NCBI RefSeq assembly: GCF_900605495.1
Contig: NZ_LR027603.1
Span: 1,675,997 to 1,739,996, forward strand
DNA: 64,000 bases
Direction of reading: 5' to 3'
Origin: Bacilliculturomica massiliensis
Lineage (GTDB): Bacteria > Bacillota > Clostridia > Peptostreptococcales > Anaerovoracaceae
In this document: piece after piece, positions 33,922 to 41,958 of the stretch
Layout: every line of letters starts with the position of its first letter
Numbering within the stretch: the stretch's first letter is position 1
Notes under the pieces: model-generated
What the model saw: only the letters and a program-made list of their open reading frames with translations
Database searches by the model: none
What the model was told of the DNA's origin: nothing
Translations under genes and position numbers: made by a program

Positions 33922-34745
33922 TACCATTCACCTCCCAGTTCCGCTACCGCTTTCCTCGCCTCTTCCTCGCTGGGCGCCTTGCCATGCCAGCCCGCGTTAT
34001 CTTCCATAAAGGACACGCCGCGGCCCTTGTGGGTCTTGGCCAGGATCAGAGTGGGCTGTCCTTTGTGGGCTCTCGCCTGATCGAAGGCGCCTACAAGTTC
34101 TTCCAGATCGTGTCCGTTCACAGAGATCACGTTCCAGCCAAAGGCCAGGAACTTCCCGTCGATAGGCGTCACCTTCATGACGTCGTCGTTGTTCCCGTCG
34201 ATCTGAAGTCCGTTCCAGTCCAATACGGCGCACAGATTGTCCAGCTTATAGTGCGCCGCGGCCATTGCCGCCTCCCACACGATACCTTCCTGGATCTCGC
34301 CGTCGCCCAACAGCGTATAGACCCGCGCCGTGCTGTTGTCCAGACGGTTGGCCAGCGCCATGCCCAGCGAAGCGGAAAATCCCTGTCCCAGGGAACCCGT
34401 GGACATTTCCACACCGGGGACCTTCGCCATGGAAGGATGTCCCTGCAGCATGTGGCCCAGCTTTCTCAGCCCCAGCAGTTCTTCCTTCGGGAAAAATCCC
34501 TTTTCCGCCAGCGCCGCATATAGCGCAGGAGCCGCGTGTCCCTTGGAGAGCACAAACTTATCCCGACCCACCATTTTCGGATTTTTGGGATTGATATTCA
34601 ACTCGTAAAAATACAGCACGGCCATGATATCGGCAGCCGACAGCGAACCGCCCGGATGACCGGAACCGGCGGCAAATACTTCCTTGATGATGTCCACCCT
34701 TATGTCGGCGGCTTTTTTCGCCAACATATCGCAATTAATTGCCAT
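33921..34745 (-). CDS. Transketolase, N-terminal subunit
   Basis: A 274-residue subunit holding the thiamine-diphosphate/Mg2+ domain. Motifs are GHPGGSLSAADIM, the SKGHAAPALYAALAEKG block and LLGDGEIQEGIVWEA (GDG...N-type motif with the substrate of the diphosphate site). Splitting transketolase into two genes is common in Clostridia. ATG 34745 follows GGGAGGA and overlaps the end of the glycosyltransferase gene by 11 bases. Confidence 0.93.
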   Translation of the reverse strand: MAINCDMLAKKAADIRVDIIKEVFAAGSGHPGGSLSAADIMAVLYFYELNINPKNPKMVGRDKFVLSKGHAAPALYAALAEKGFFPKEELLGLRKLGHMLQGHPSMAKVPGVEMSTGSLGQGFSASLGMALANRLDNSTARVYTLLGDGEIQEGIVWEAAMAAAHYKLDNLCAVLDWNGLQIDGNNDDVMKVTPIDGKFLAFGWNVISVNGHDLEELVGAFDQARAHKGQPTLILAKTHKGRGVSFMEDNAGWHGKAPSEEEARKAVAELGGEW

Positions 34746-35574
34746 CTTTCTTCCTCCCTTTACTTGCAATTACTTTTATCATGAAAAGCGGCAGCGCCGC
34801 CATTCTCTTGTATCTGGCCGGCTCCTGGATGAACCGGTACAGCCATTCCAGTCCGTGCTTCCTGTAAAACTCCGGCGCTCTCTGAAGAGTGCCCGCCCAA
34901 ACGTCCAGCGTGCCGCCGATCCCCACCGCCGCTTTTACCGAAAGCCGTTCTTTATATCTGGAGACAAAGAGTTCCTGTTTGGGGGATCCCAGCGCTACGC
35001 AGAGAAAATCCGCGCCGGAACGGTTGATCTCCTCCACGATCTCCTCCTCGTCCTGCTCTTTAAAATAACCGTCCCTGGCTCCCGCGATGCGCAGGCCGGA
35101 GTACTGTTCTTTTTTCTTATCCGCCGCGATCCGGGCCACGCTTCTGCCGTCTCCCATCCCTGCGTCGGGCTTGCTGCCCAGGAAATAGACGGAACCGCCC
35201 CGTTCGGCCAGCCAGGCCAGCGCCGCGTCGGCGAAATCGATCCCCGTCACCCGCTCTCCCAAAGGCTGTCCCAGGATCTTCGATGCGTAGACCAGTCCGA
35301 TCCCGTCGGGGATCACCAGATCCGCCTGCCGGATCAGAGCCGCCAGCACCGGGTCCTTTACGGCGTTGACCACGATCTCCGAATTGGGCGTCACGATCTG
35401 GCTGCAGCCCGGCGTCTCCATCATCTCAGAAAACCGTTTTATCGCCGCGGACATATCCACCCGGTCGACCTTCACGCCCAGTATGTCGATCTGCTCACCG
35501 GCCGCCGGTCCGCCCGGGCCCTTCCATCCTGCGGCGCCTTGTTCTCTCACTCCCACGCCAATCCTCCTGTCCAT
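34735..35574 (-). CDS. WecG/TagA/CpsF-family glycosyltransferase
   Basis: A 279-residue GT26 enzyme that adds N-acetylmannosamine-type sugars to lipid-linked GlcNAc in wall teichoic acid or related polymers. Family blocks are VTPNSEIVVNAVKDP, ADLVIPDGIGLVYASKILG, LGSPKQELFVSRYK and GVGGTLDVWAGTLQRAPE (seen as GIGGTLDVW). The N-terminal ~27 residues are low-complexity, and the start at ATG 35574 is uncertain because no good site precedes it. The UDP-sugar dehydrogenase divergent to it may feed the same polymer. Confidence 0.88.
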   Translation of the reverse strand: MDRRIGVGVREQGAAGWKGPGGPAAGEQIDILGVKVDRVDMSAAIKRFSEMMETPGCSQIVTPNSEIVVNAVKDPVLAALIRQADLVIPDGIGLVYASKILGQPLGERVTGIDFADAALAWLAERGGSVYFLGSKPDAGMGDGRSVARIAADKKKEQYSGLRIAGARDGYFKEQDEEEIVEEINRSGADFLCVALGSPKQELFVSRYKERLSVKAAVGIGGTLDVWAGTLQRAPEFYRKHGLEWLYRFIQEPARYKRMAALPLFMIKVIASKGRKKDGN

Positions 35575-35868
35575 TCCAAAATCACTGCGGCACAGCCTGT
35601 CAGTCAAAAATAGACTCCCAAAAGGCGTCTGCGAAAAGCCGTACATGGTATTATACCACTACTGCTGTTTCCATTTCCACTGTCGATTTGTTTTTCATCT
35701 ATATTATTTGTTGAATTCCCATTTCTGATCCATGGCCGTGAAACAGCGGCCCGCCTTTCTGCGGCACTGGTGTGGTCTGTATGGGTGCTTTGCCTATCAT
35801 TCCGCAGCGGTAATGCTGAAAAAGCAACTGGGTATTGTGCTCCGTGAAATGACGCCGCAGGTGTTCTC
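35575..35868. other. Divergent intergenic region upstream of the sugar dehydrogenase
   Basis: Between the glycosyltransferase and the dehydrogenase promoter I see no open frame with a ribosome binding site. It is the shared upstream region of the two divergent genes. Confidence 0.55.
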
Positions 35869-35897
35869 TTTACACTTTCCACGATCTGTGCTATGAT
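35869..35897 (+). promoter_or_regulatory. Promoter of the nucleotide-sugar dehydrogenase gene
   Basis: TTTACA (35869-35874) and TATGAT (35892-35897) with a 17-base spacer. A small hairpin ACCGGCATCGCCGGT follows in the leader, just before the GGAGGA site. Confidence 0.75.
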
Positions 35898-35977
35898 TGT
35901 TATGTTTTTAATGGCTGTTTCCGGCTGAATAAAACAAAAGAAAAAAACCGGCATCGCCGGTATCGGAGGAAATAAGT

Positions 35978-37228
35978 ATGAAAATTTGTGTTGTCGGTCT
36001 GGGCTATATCGGTCTGCCCACCGCATCCATGTTTGCCGATCACGGCCACGACGTGGTGGGCGTGGACAAAAATCCCGCGGTCATCAAAGCGCTGAATGAA
36101 GGCAAAATTATTATAGAAGAAAACCATCTGGACGAGCTGGTACGCCGTGTGGTGGAAAAAGGCTCGCTCCGCGGAAGCAGCGTGCCTGAGGCTGCGGACG
36201 TCTTCATCATCTCCGTTCCCACTCCCATCACGGAGGATAAGCGGTCGGATATGGCTTACGTAGTCTCCGCCACGGAGAGCATCCTTCCCTATCTGAAAAA
36301 AGGCAACCTGGTCATACTGGAGTCCACTTCTCCTGTCGGTACCGTCGATACCCTAATGGTACCCATTCTGGAAAAAAGCGGTCTGAAGATCGGCGACGAA
36401 CTTTTCGTCGGCCATTCTCCGGAGCGGGTCATTCCCGGCCAGATCCTCAACGAACTGGTGAACAATGACCGGATCGCAGGAGGGATCAACGACGCCTCCG
36501 CCAGGAAGATAACCGAGCTTTACAAGACCTTTGTCAAGGGCAACATATACGAGACAGATTCCCGTACGGCGGAGCTGTGCAAGCTGTCGGAAAACACCTT
36601 CCGCGATATCAATATCGCTTTCGCCAACGAGCTGGCAAAGATCTGCGAAAATCTCGGCATCAACGTATGGGAGGTCATCGAGCTCTGCAACAAGCATCCC
36701 CGGGTCAATATCCACCAGCCCGGTCCGGGCGTGGGCGGTCACTGCATCGCCGTAGACCCCTGGTTTATCGTGGAAAAGCAGCCCGACACCGCTAACATCA
36801 TCCATCTCTGCCGCGATACCAACGACAGCATGCCCGGCTATGTGACCGGCCGTATCGACCAGATCCTGAAGGATGTGGAGAACCCGAAAGTAGCCATCCT
36901 GGGCGTCACCTACAAACCTAATGTTGACGACATGCGCGAGAGCCCCATCATCAAGCTGGAAGCTCTTCTGCGGGCTCAGGGCATAGAGGTCGCCGCCTAC
37001 GATCCCTTCGTAAAAGGCAAGGCCGGCATCACCAACGACATCTGCGAGGCCGCCAGGGACAGCGATCTGCTGCTGCTGGGCGTCCATCACGATCAATTCA
37101 AAGAATTGGATTTTGAGGCCCTGGGAAAAATCATGCGGCACAAGAATTTCTTTGATACCAGAAACTTTGCCGACCGGGCCCGAGCAGAGGCCGCCGGCTT
37201 CGAATATCATCTGCTGGGAAAAAACTGA
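35978..37228 (+). CDS. Nucleotide-sugar dehydrogenase (UDP-ManNAc dehydrogenase-like)
   Basis: A 416-residue NAD-dependent enzyme oxidising C6 of a UDP-sugar twice. MKICVVGLGYIGLPTASMFADHGHDVVGVD is the NAD-binding Rossmann start. SPVGT, HSPERV and ELCKLSENTFRDINIAFANELAKIC are the substrate-domain signatures. NIHQPGPGVGGHCIAVDPW contains the catalytic Cys and is of the WecC type, favouring UDP-N-acetylmannosamine over UDP-glucose. It supplies uronic acid units for surface polysaccharide and is divergent from the TagA-type transferase. Confidence 0.92.
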   Translation: MKICVVGLGYIGLPTASMFADHGHDVVGVDKNPAVIKALNEGKIIIEENHLDELVRRVVEKGSLRGSSVPEAADVFIISVPTPITEDKRSDMAYVVSATESILPYLKKGNLVILESTSPVGTVDTLMVPILEKSGLKIGDELFVGHSPERVIPGQILNELVNNDRIAGGINDASARKITELYKTFVKGNIYETDSRTAELCKLSENTFRDINIAFANELAKICENLGINVWEVIELCNKHPRVNIHQPGPGVGGHCIAVDPWFIVEKQPDTANIIHLCRDTNDSMPGYVTGRIDQILKDVENPKVAILGVTYKPNVDDMRESPIIKLEALLRAQGIEVAAYDPFVKGKAGITNDICEAARDSDLLLLGVHHDQFKELDFEALGKIMRHKNFFDTRNFADRARAEAAGFEYHLLGKN

Positions 37229-37425
37229 CGCGCTGCAAACGCTGATGGCCCGGCGGACCGGTCTTACCGGCGCAGGCTGAAGCTGGCCAACGGACGGAAG
37301 CTGAGGAACCGGCGCAGGCTGGCGGACGGGCGGAAGCTGGCGGACGGGCGGAAGCTGAGGAACCGGCGGAACCCGCAGCACAACGGCGGCCGGCCAACAG
37401 GCAACATTTGGAACGCGTATATAAA

Positions 37426-37474
37426 AGAGGGGAAAAACCATTGCTGACAGCAACAGTTTTTCCCCTCTTCTTCT
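37426..37474 (+). terminator. Terminator of the sugar dehydrogenase transcript
   Basis: AGAGGGGAAAAAC (37426-37438) pairs perfectly with GTTTTTCCCCTCT (37456-37468), followed by a pyrimidine-rich tail with five T. Confidence 0.88.
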
Positions 37475-37716
37475 TTTTGTATGCGTTGTATGGGGCATGA
37501 ACCCTGGCAGCCGTCCCCCTGGGAGAGCAGGATCAACTGCGGGGATGATCATCGTCCTTTTTCCCTTCCTTTCCCGGCGGGCTGCAGATTTCCCCGCGGG
37601 CTGCCGGTCCCAACGGATCACTGATCCCTCTGGGCGGCTGTCAGTACCTGATCGTGGGCAGACTATCTGGCGGCGTAGGTGAAAACTAGATTTTTTTCCC
37701 TGTCTCACCGAAACAG

Positions 37717-37772
37717 AGCTGTGAAATAGGTGATATTTCATATTTTTTCAAGATCTCACCTATTTCGCAGCT
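37717..37772. repeat. 17-bp inverted repeat in the intergenic region
   Basis: AGCTGTGAAATAGGTGA (37717-37733) and TCACCTATTTCGCAGCT (37756-37772) pair with one G-T position. Related copies of TAGGTGA lie at 37677 and 37828. Role unknown. Confidence 0.7.
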
Positions 37773-38332
37773 GATATTGACCCATCATCACTGATATTTA
37801 CATGATTTTCGATTTTTTTTGCTGTTTTCACCTATTCCAGATCCCCTTTATCCCTCAGCCGACTCGCCGACACCCCTACAGGCAGCAGCCTAACGCCCCC
37901 CACAGACAACAGCCCACAGACAACATCCCACAGGCCGCAGCCTAACAGACAACGCCCCCACAGACAGCAGCCCCTCCAACAAATGTTTGTATGGACCCGC
38001 CCCGCAAGATATTCCTGCGATACCCTTGCTCTGAAGTCTGGTGTATGCGGAGATTTGGATATGAAAATACCTCCTAAGCAGCTTTTGGTCATTTGCCTTA
38101 TCTACTTAAGAGGTATCAGGTATCATATCATTCCAGCCGGCAACGGTAATTTACTATTTTGACCGCCCGCTTGGCAGGAACGTCCAACTGTCTGTCTGCG
38201 CGGTATGAGCGGTCTGCGCAGTATGCGCACCGTATGAACGGTATGTCTGCAGGCGCCTGCCTGTTTCACAGAGGGAGATCAGGTCTCTGACCGGCGGAGT
38301 GCGTCCAAACGCTGCCGGTCCCTGTCTTTCCG

Positions 38333-39997
38333 TCACTGCGGCGCCGGATCCGTCCCTTGGAGCCGCCGCCCTCGCCTGTCCTTGAAAAATCCCAGGTACA
38401 TGAGCATAGCCGCCAGTCCCCAGAAATAAGCCATCATGTAGGGCTCCTCGAAGATGTTCTCAAAGTAACAGTGCACCAGCACGCCGCAGAGTCCGGAGAA
38501 GATGCCGACTGCCAGCATCCTGTCGTTTCCCGCATTGCGCATCAGCGGATCCCTGCCCCGGTCAGGTACGAAGTCCAGGCCGCTCTGGTACAGCGCCCGG
38601 ATCCCCCACACGATCAGACCCACGAGCAGGAGGATAAAAAAGATCACGCCGATGTAGCCCATCTCCACCATGGTTTTGAGATAATAGTTATCCATGTAAA
38701 AATACTCGAAGGTGTCTGTCTCATCCAGCAGCTTGTTGTTCATGGCAACCGCGCCGCCAAACCGCCCCAGACCGAAGCCCAGCCAGGGAGAATTCTCGTG
38801 GAGCAGCTGCCAGCCTGTCTCCCAGCGCAGAGAACGTCCGCCCACGGCGGAGGCCTCCGCGTAATCCGCGGTAAACAGAAAGGTCAGCCGGCTGGTGATA
38901 GACGGCACCGCTACCAGTATCGCCGCGATGGCCGCGCCCATTACGCCCAGCAGCCTCTTGTCCACAAACAGCGAGAAGAGGATCACCGCCACCACCATGC
39001 CGCCCCAAGCGGCTTTGGAGAAGGTGAACAGCAGGCAGAGACACATCATACCTGTCACACACAGGAAAAAGAACTTCACGAGAGGTCTCTTGCAGTAATA
39101 CACCAGCGCCGCCACCAGAGGCGCTCCCATGATGATCAGCGAGCCGAAGATATTGGGGCTCCCCGTCAGTGAGAAAACTCTGGTCCGCACGCCTGCCTCC
39201 GTATGGCTGACCCAGCCGGCGGGAATGGGCACCGCGATGATATACTGATAGATGCCGTGGAGACAGAGTACCGCAACCATGGCCGCGAAGGTGCAGTAGA
39301 CCACCTTCAGGTCTTTTTTGTCTTCAATGAGATGCAGGATCAGGAAAAACCAGATCATGTATTCCACCTGAGCCCGATAGCCTGCAAAGGCTACGGCGGG
39401 CCAGGGACGGACCAGGCTCATGAGCAGCAGACCCACGGCCATAAACAGCAGAATGTACGCGCCTACGGGCGTTCCCCGCCGGATGGTGTCTGTCTGCTTC
39501 AGCGCTACCCTCCAGAGGATAAACGCCACAGCAGCCAAAATAAACAGTTCCTCCCAGGCCGCGGCCAGAATGGCGATCTGAATAACATTGCGCAGCACGT
39601 ATCCGATGGGCAGGTACAGCGCAAAGGCCACCAACACCCACTGATGCAGGCTCAGACGGTTGATCAGCCCGAAGACCACGCTTCCCTTCGTTACTCTCAG
39701 GTAAAGATCCCGTAACCAGGCGACCACCCGATAAAACACGCTTTTTTCCAGACAATCTCCCAGCCATTCCAGAACGCCCCGGAATCTGCCGCACACCCGG
39801 CTGTAGACGGAAGTCTCCGCGGGGTTTTCCACACCGCAGAACCGTTCCCATATCCGACGCGACGCCGATATTTCATAATACGCGGAAAGCCGCCCGGCTG
39901 CCCGGCCAAGCAGACTCGTATCCCAGGACCTGTAAATGGACACGCAGATCGAGGCCAGCCAGCGGAAAACCGCGCTGTTCTGAATCAAATTTGTCAT
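38333..39997 (-). CDS. O-antigen ligase/polymerase-like membrane protein
   Basis: A 554-residue polytopic protein of the WaaL/RfaL-type O-antigen ligase superfamily. About ten to twelve helices are visible from residue ~115. The large outer loop carries the family region RVFSLTGSPNIFGSLIIMGAPL and GGRSLRWETGWQLLHENSPWLGFGLGRFGG, typical of the Wzy_C domain. It would join or polymerise lipid-linked glycan at the cell surface. The first ~110 residues are amphipathic and hydrophilic and are unusual for the family. It lies four bases after the DUF4330 gene. Confidence 0.88.
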   Translation of the reverse strand: MTNLIQNSAVFRWLASICVSIYRSWDTSLLGRAAGRLSAYYEISASRRIWERFCGVENPAETSVYSRVCGRFRGVLEWLGDCLEKSVFYRVVAWLRDLYLRVTKGSVVFGLINRLSLHQWVLVAFALYLPIGYVLRNVIQIAILAAAWEELFILAAVAFILWRVALKQTDTIRRGTPVGAYILLFMAVGLLLMSLVRPWPAVAFAGYRAQVEYMIWFFLILHLIEDKKDLKVVYCTFAAMVAVLCLHGIYQYIIAVPIPAGWVSHTEAGVRTRVFSLTGSPNIFGSLIIMGAPLVAALVYYCKRPLVKFFFLCVTGMMCLCLLFTFSKAAWGGMVVAVILFSLFVDKRLLGVMGAAIAAILVAVPSITSRLTFLFTADYAEASAVGGRSLRWETGWQLLHENSPWLGFGLGRFGGAVAMNNKLLDETDTFEYFYMDNYYLKTMVEMGYIGVIFFILLLVGLIVWGIRALYQSGLDFVPDRGRDPLMRNAGNDRMLAVGIFSGLCGVLVHCYFENIFEEPYMMAYFWGLAAMLMYLGFFKDRRGRRLQGTDPAPQ

Positions 39998-40000
39998 GAT

Positions 40001-40504
40001 CTACTCTCCGATTTGTACGTAACGGATCGTTCCGCTGCACTCAAAGGTCTGTGTTTTTACGATAAAGGTCTTGCCTGCCCGCAGCTCCTGACTGCCGATC
40101 TTGGGGCTGGGCGTGTCACGGGAGACCTGCGTCTTGATCTTGAAGGTCACATCCTTCTTGCTGGGGTCGTGGGCGTCCACAATGGTTCCGTCCGCCGTCA
40201 CAGCCTGGACCACATACTCTTCGATGATCACGTCCTCCACAGTGGCGTTCATGTATTCATTCCCGGAGACCAGCCTTGCGCCCACCAGATTTTGACGCTC
40301 GACTTCCCGCACGATCCGCGGCGGCGTTCCGATGATCGTCACCTCCGCGATACAGTCCACCTGAGGCGAGATCGCTTCCTGAACTTTATTTCCGAATACC
40401 TGCGTGGCCACGGCTCCCACCGCCACGATGACCGCCAGCAGGATCAGCAGATCCACTACGTTGATGATTCCGAACAACTTCCCCTTTTCGTTTACAATTC
40501 TCAT
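40001..40504 (-). CDS. DUF4330 membrane-anchored protein
   Basis: A 167-residue protein matching the DUF4330 layout: GKLFGIINVVDLLILLAVIVAVGAVA forms one membrane helix near the N-terminus, and the rest is an outside beta-rich domain. Genes of this family occur beside polysaccharide polymerase genes, as here, and may act in polymer export or length control, but this is not shown. ATG 40504 is directly behind GGAGGAG; an upstream ATG overlaps that site. Confidence 0.85.
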   Translation of the reverse strand: MRIVNEKGKLFGIINVVDLLILLAVIVAVGAVATQVFGNKVQEAISPQVDCIAEVTIIGTPPRIVREVERQNLVGARLVSGNEYMNATVEDVIIEEYVVQAVTADGTIVDAHDPSKKDVTFKIKTQVSRDTPSPKIGSQELRAGKTFIVKTQTFECSGTIRYVQIGE

Positions 40505-40592
40505 CTTCTCCTCCATATCATTGCAGTTTTATTTTTTATCTGATCCAGCCGAAAAACCATCTCCGCTGGTATTTTGCGCGATCCGGCCACTG

Positions 40593-41879
40593 TTAAAACA
40601 GTCCCTTTTTCTTCAGGATCTCCTCCATCTGCTTCACCCGCTCATCCCAGGAGCAGGCCCGCCCCAGGAACATGCGCTTTTCCTTTTTCGTCTGGCCGCA
40701 GCGGGACGCAGCGCTTTCCCACTGAATTTCAGACGCTGGACGGTCTGTTGCCGTTTCTGAACAGTCCTTAGCCGTTTCCAGACCCTCTGCCTCCCTTTCC
40801 GGAGGGTCCGCGGCCGGCCCTGACTGGTCGCCTTCCGCCAGCGCCTGACGGCAGGCCTCTACAAAGTCCTCTTTGTTATGGGCAATGTACACCACATCGG
40901 CAAAGTCCTGGACCTGAAGCGGCTCCCCGGTGCTGACGATGGGCTTTCCGGTAGCCAGATACTCGTAGAATTTCAGAGGGCTCACATCTCTGGACAGACG
41001 TCCCTCCCGGAAGACGTTGAGACAGACATCGAAACTGCGGATATAGTCCGGCAGCTCTGTCTGAGGTACCAGTCCCTGCAGACGAATATTTTTTCTTGCT
41101 TCCAGAGGACTCAGATCTACCCCCGGCAGACTGCGGCCGATCATGACCACCTCGCCTTCCGGCCAGGCGTCGGCCACGGCGCAGATACAATCGTAATCGA
41201 TACATTCCTGAAGCATGCCCACAAAGCCGAATACCGGGCGGCGTTCCGCCTCTGACGGCGCTGCAGATCCCGTCTCCGCCGGTTCCGCCGCTTTGGAAAA
41301 GATCTCATAGGCCGCCCCGTTGGGGATCATCACCGTACTGTCGTTGTAACCGGACAGCGTGTCGTAGAGTCCCTGGGCCGTGCAGAACACCTGATCGCTT
41401 CTGCGCGCCAGATCTTCCTCCATCTTGTCCACCACCGCCGGATCGATCTGCCCCTGATAAGCGGAATGCCTGTCCACACAGTCGTAGACCACGCCGCTGT
41501 TGGGGATCAGGTCCACCAGATCGCAGGAAGTGGGGGAATAACACCAGAGGATGGGACGGTCGAACCCGTGCTCTCTTATCTTTTCATTCAGAAATCTGGC
41601 CAGACGTTTCTGGTTGCGTCGGTTGATCCCCCGATATCTGTTGAAAAAAGGCAGGACCGGCGGCGGTGCATAGACGGTCACATTGTCCCGGACCTTCTCT
41701 CCCGATCCCTTCCAGGCGGTAAGTCTGGACCTGGTCTTCTTATCCTTGATCGGCGCGATCCAGCTCACGGGAGGGTCGATATACAGTATTTCCGCGTCGG
41801 ATAGCCGATTCATTACATTCTGCTTCCGCGTGGGAATAGGGAAATAATTCGATGTTGATATACAGACGATCTGTCTCAC
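40593..41879 (-). CDS. Glycosyltransferase (GT-B, group 1)
   Basis: A 428-residue sugar transferase of the GT-B fold. The C-terminal nucleotide-sugar domain shows VFGFVGMLQECIDYD, then LPDYIRSFDVCLNVFREG and PLKFYEYLATGKPIVST, the E-x7-E region of group 1 enzymes. It resembles TuaH-like and exopolysaccharide transferases. A repetitive hydrophilic insert (about residues 360-405) precedes the final helix. The start is GTG 41879, six bases after AGGAGG; an upstream ATG lacks a site. Part of the wall-polysaccharide cluster. Confidence 0.88.
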   Translation of the reverse strand: MRQIVCISTSNYFPIPTRKQNVMNRLSDAEILYIDPPVSWIAPIKDKKTRSRLTAWKGSGEKVRDNVTVYAPPPVLPFFNRYRGINRRNQKRLARFLNEKIREHGFDRPILWCYSPTSCDLVDLIPNSGVVYDCVDRHSAYQGQIDPAVVDKMEEDLARRSDQVFCTAQGLYDTLSGYNDSTVMIPNGAAYEIFSKAAEPAETGSAAPSEAERRPVFGFVGMLQECIDYDCICAVADAWPEGEVVMIGRSLPGVDLSPLEARKNIRLQGLVPQTELPDYIRSFDVCLNVFREGRLSRDVSPLKFYEYLATGKPIVSTGEPLQVQDFADVVYIAHNKEDFVEACRQALAEGDQSGPAADPPEREAEGLETAKDCSETATDRPASEIQWESAASRCGQTKKEKRMFLGRACSWDERVKQMEEILKKKGLF

Positions 41880-41958
41880 AGGAGACCTCCTATCATTGAC
41901 TGACATTTATACATGTATGCTCTTCGGATGCCGTTGCCCTGCCCTGGCAGCAGTCTCT

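Larger units (their letters stand above)
37229..38332. other. Repeat-rich 1.1-kb non-coding region
   Basis: No supported gene is present. From left to right: a 12-18-base tandem repeat built on gcggacgggcggaagct (37252-37375), a strong terminator (37426-37474), a 17-bp palindrome with the motif TCACCTATTTC (37717-37772) and further copies of that motif, a CAGACAACAGCCC-type array (37870-37975), an imperfect 12-bp inverted repeat ATACCTCCTAAG/CTTAAGAGGTAT (about 38066-38114), and a cggtatgagcggtctgc-type array (38195-38255). Frames across the arrays are low-complexity and lack ribosome binding sites. Confidence 0.6.

Noticed and set aside
36353-37741. 462-codon open frame on the minus strand
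   Set aside because: Mostly antisense to the nucleotide-sugar dehydrogenase; its 5' part runs through a tandem repeat and a terminator. No start signal.
37832-38092. Cys/Gly/Leu-rich open frame in the 1.1-kb gap
   Set aside because: It reads through a simple repeat array, so the composition is explained by the repeat; no ribosome binding site.
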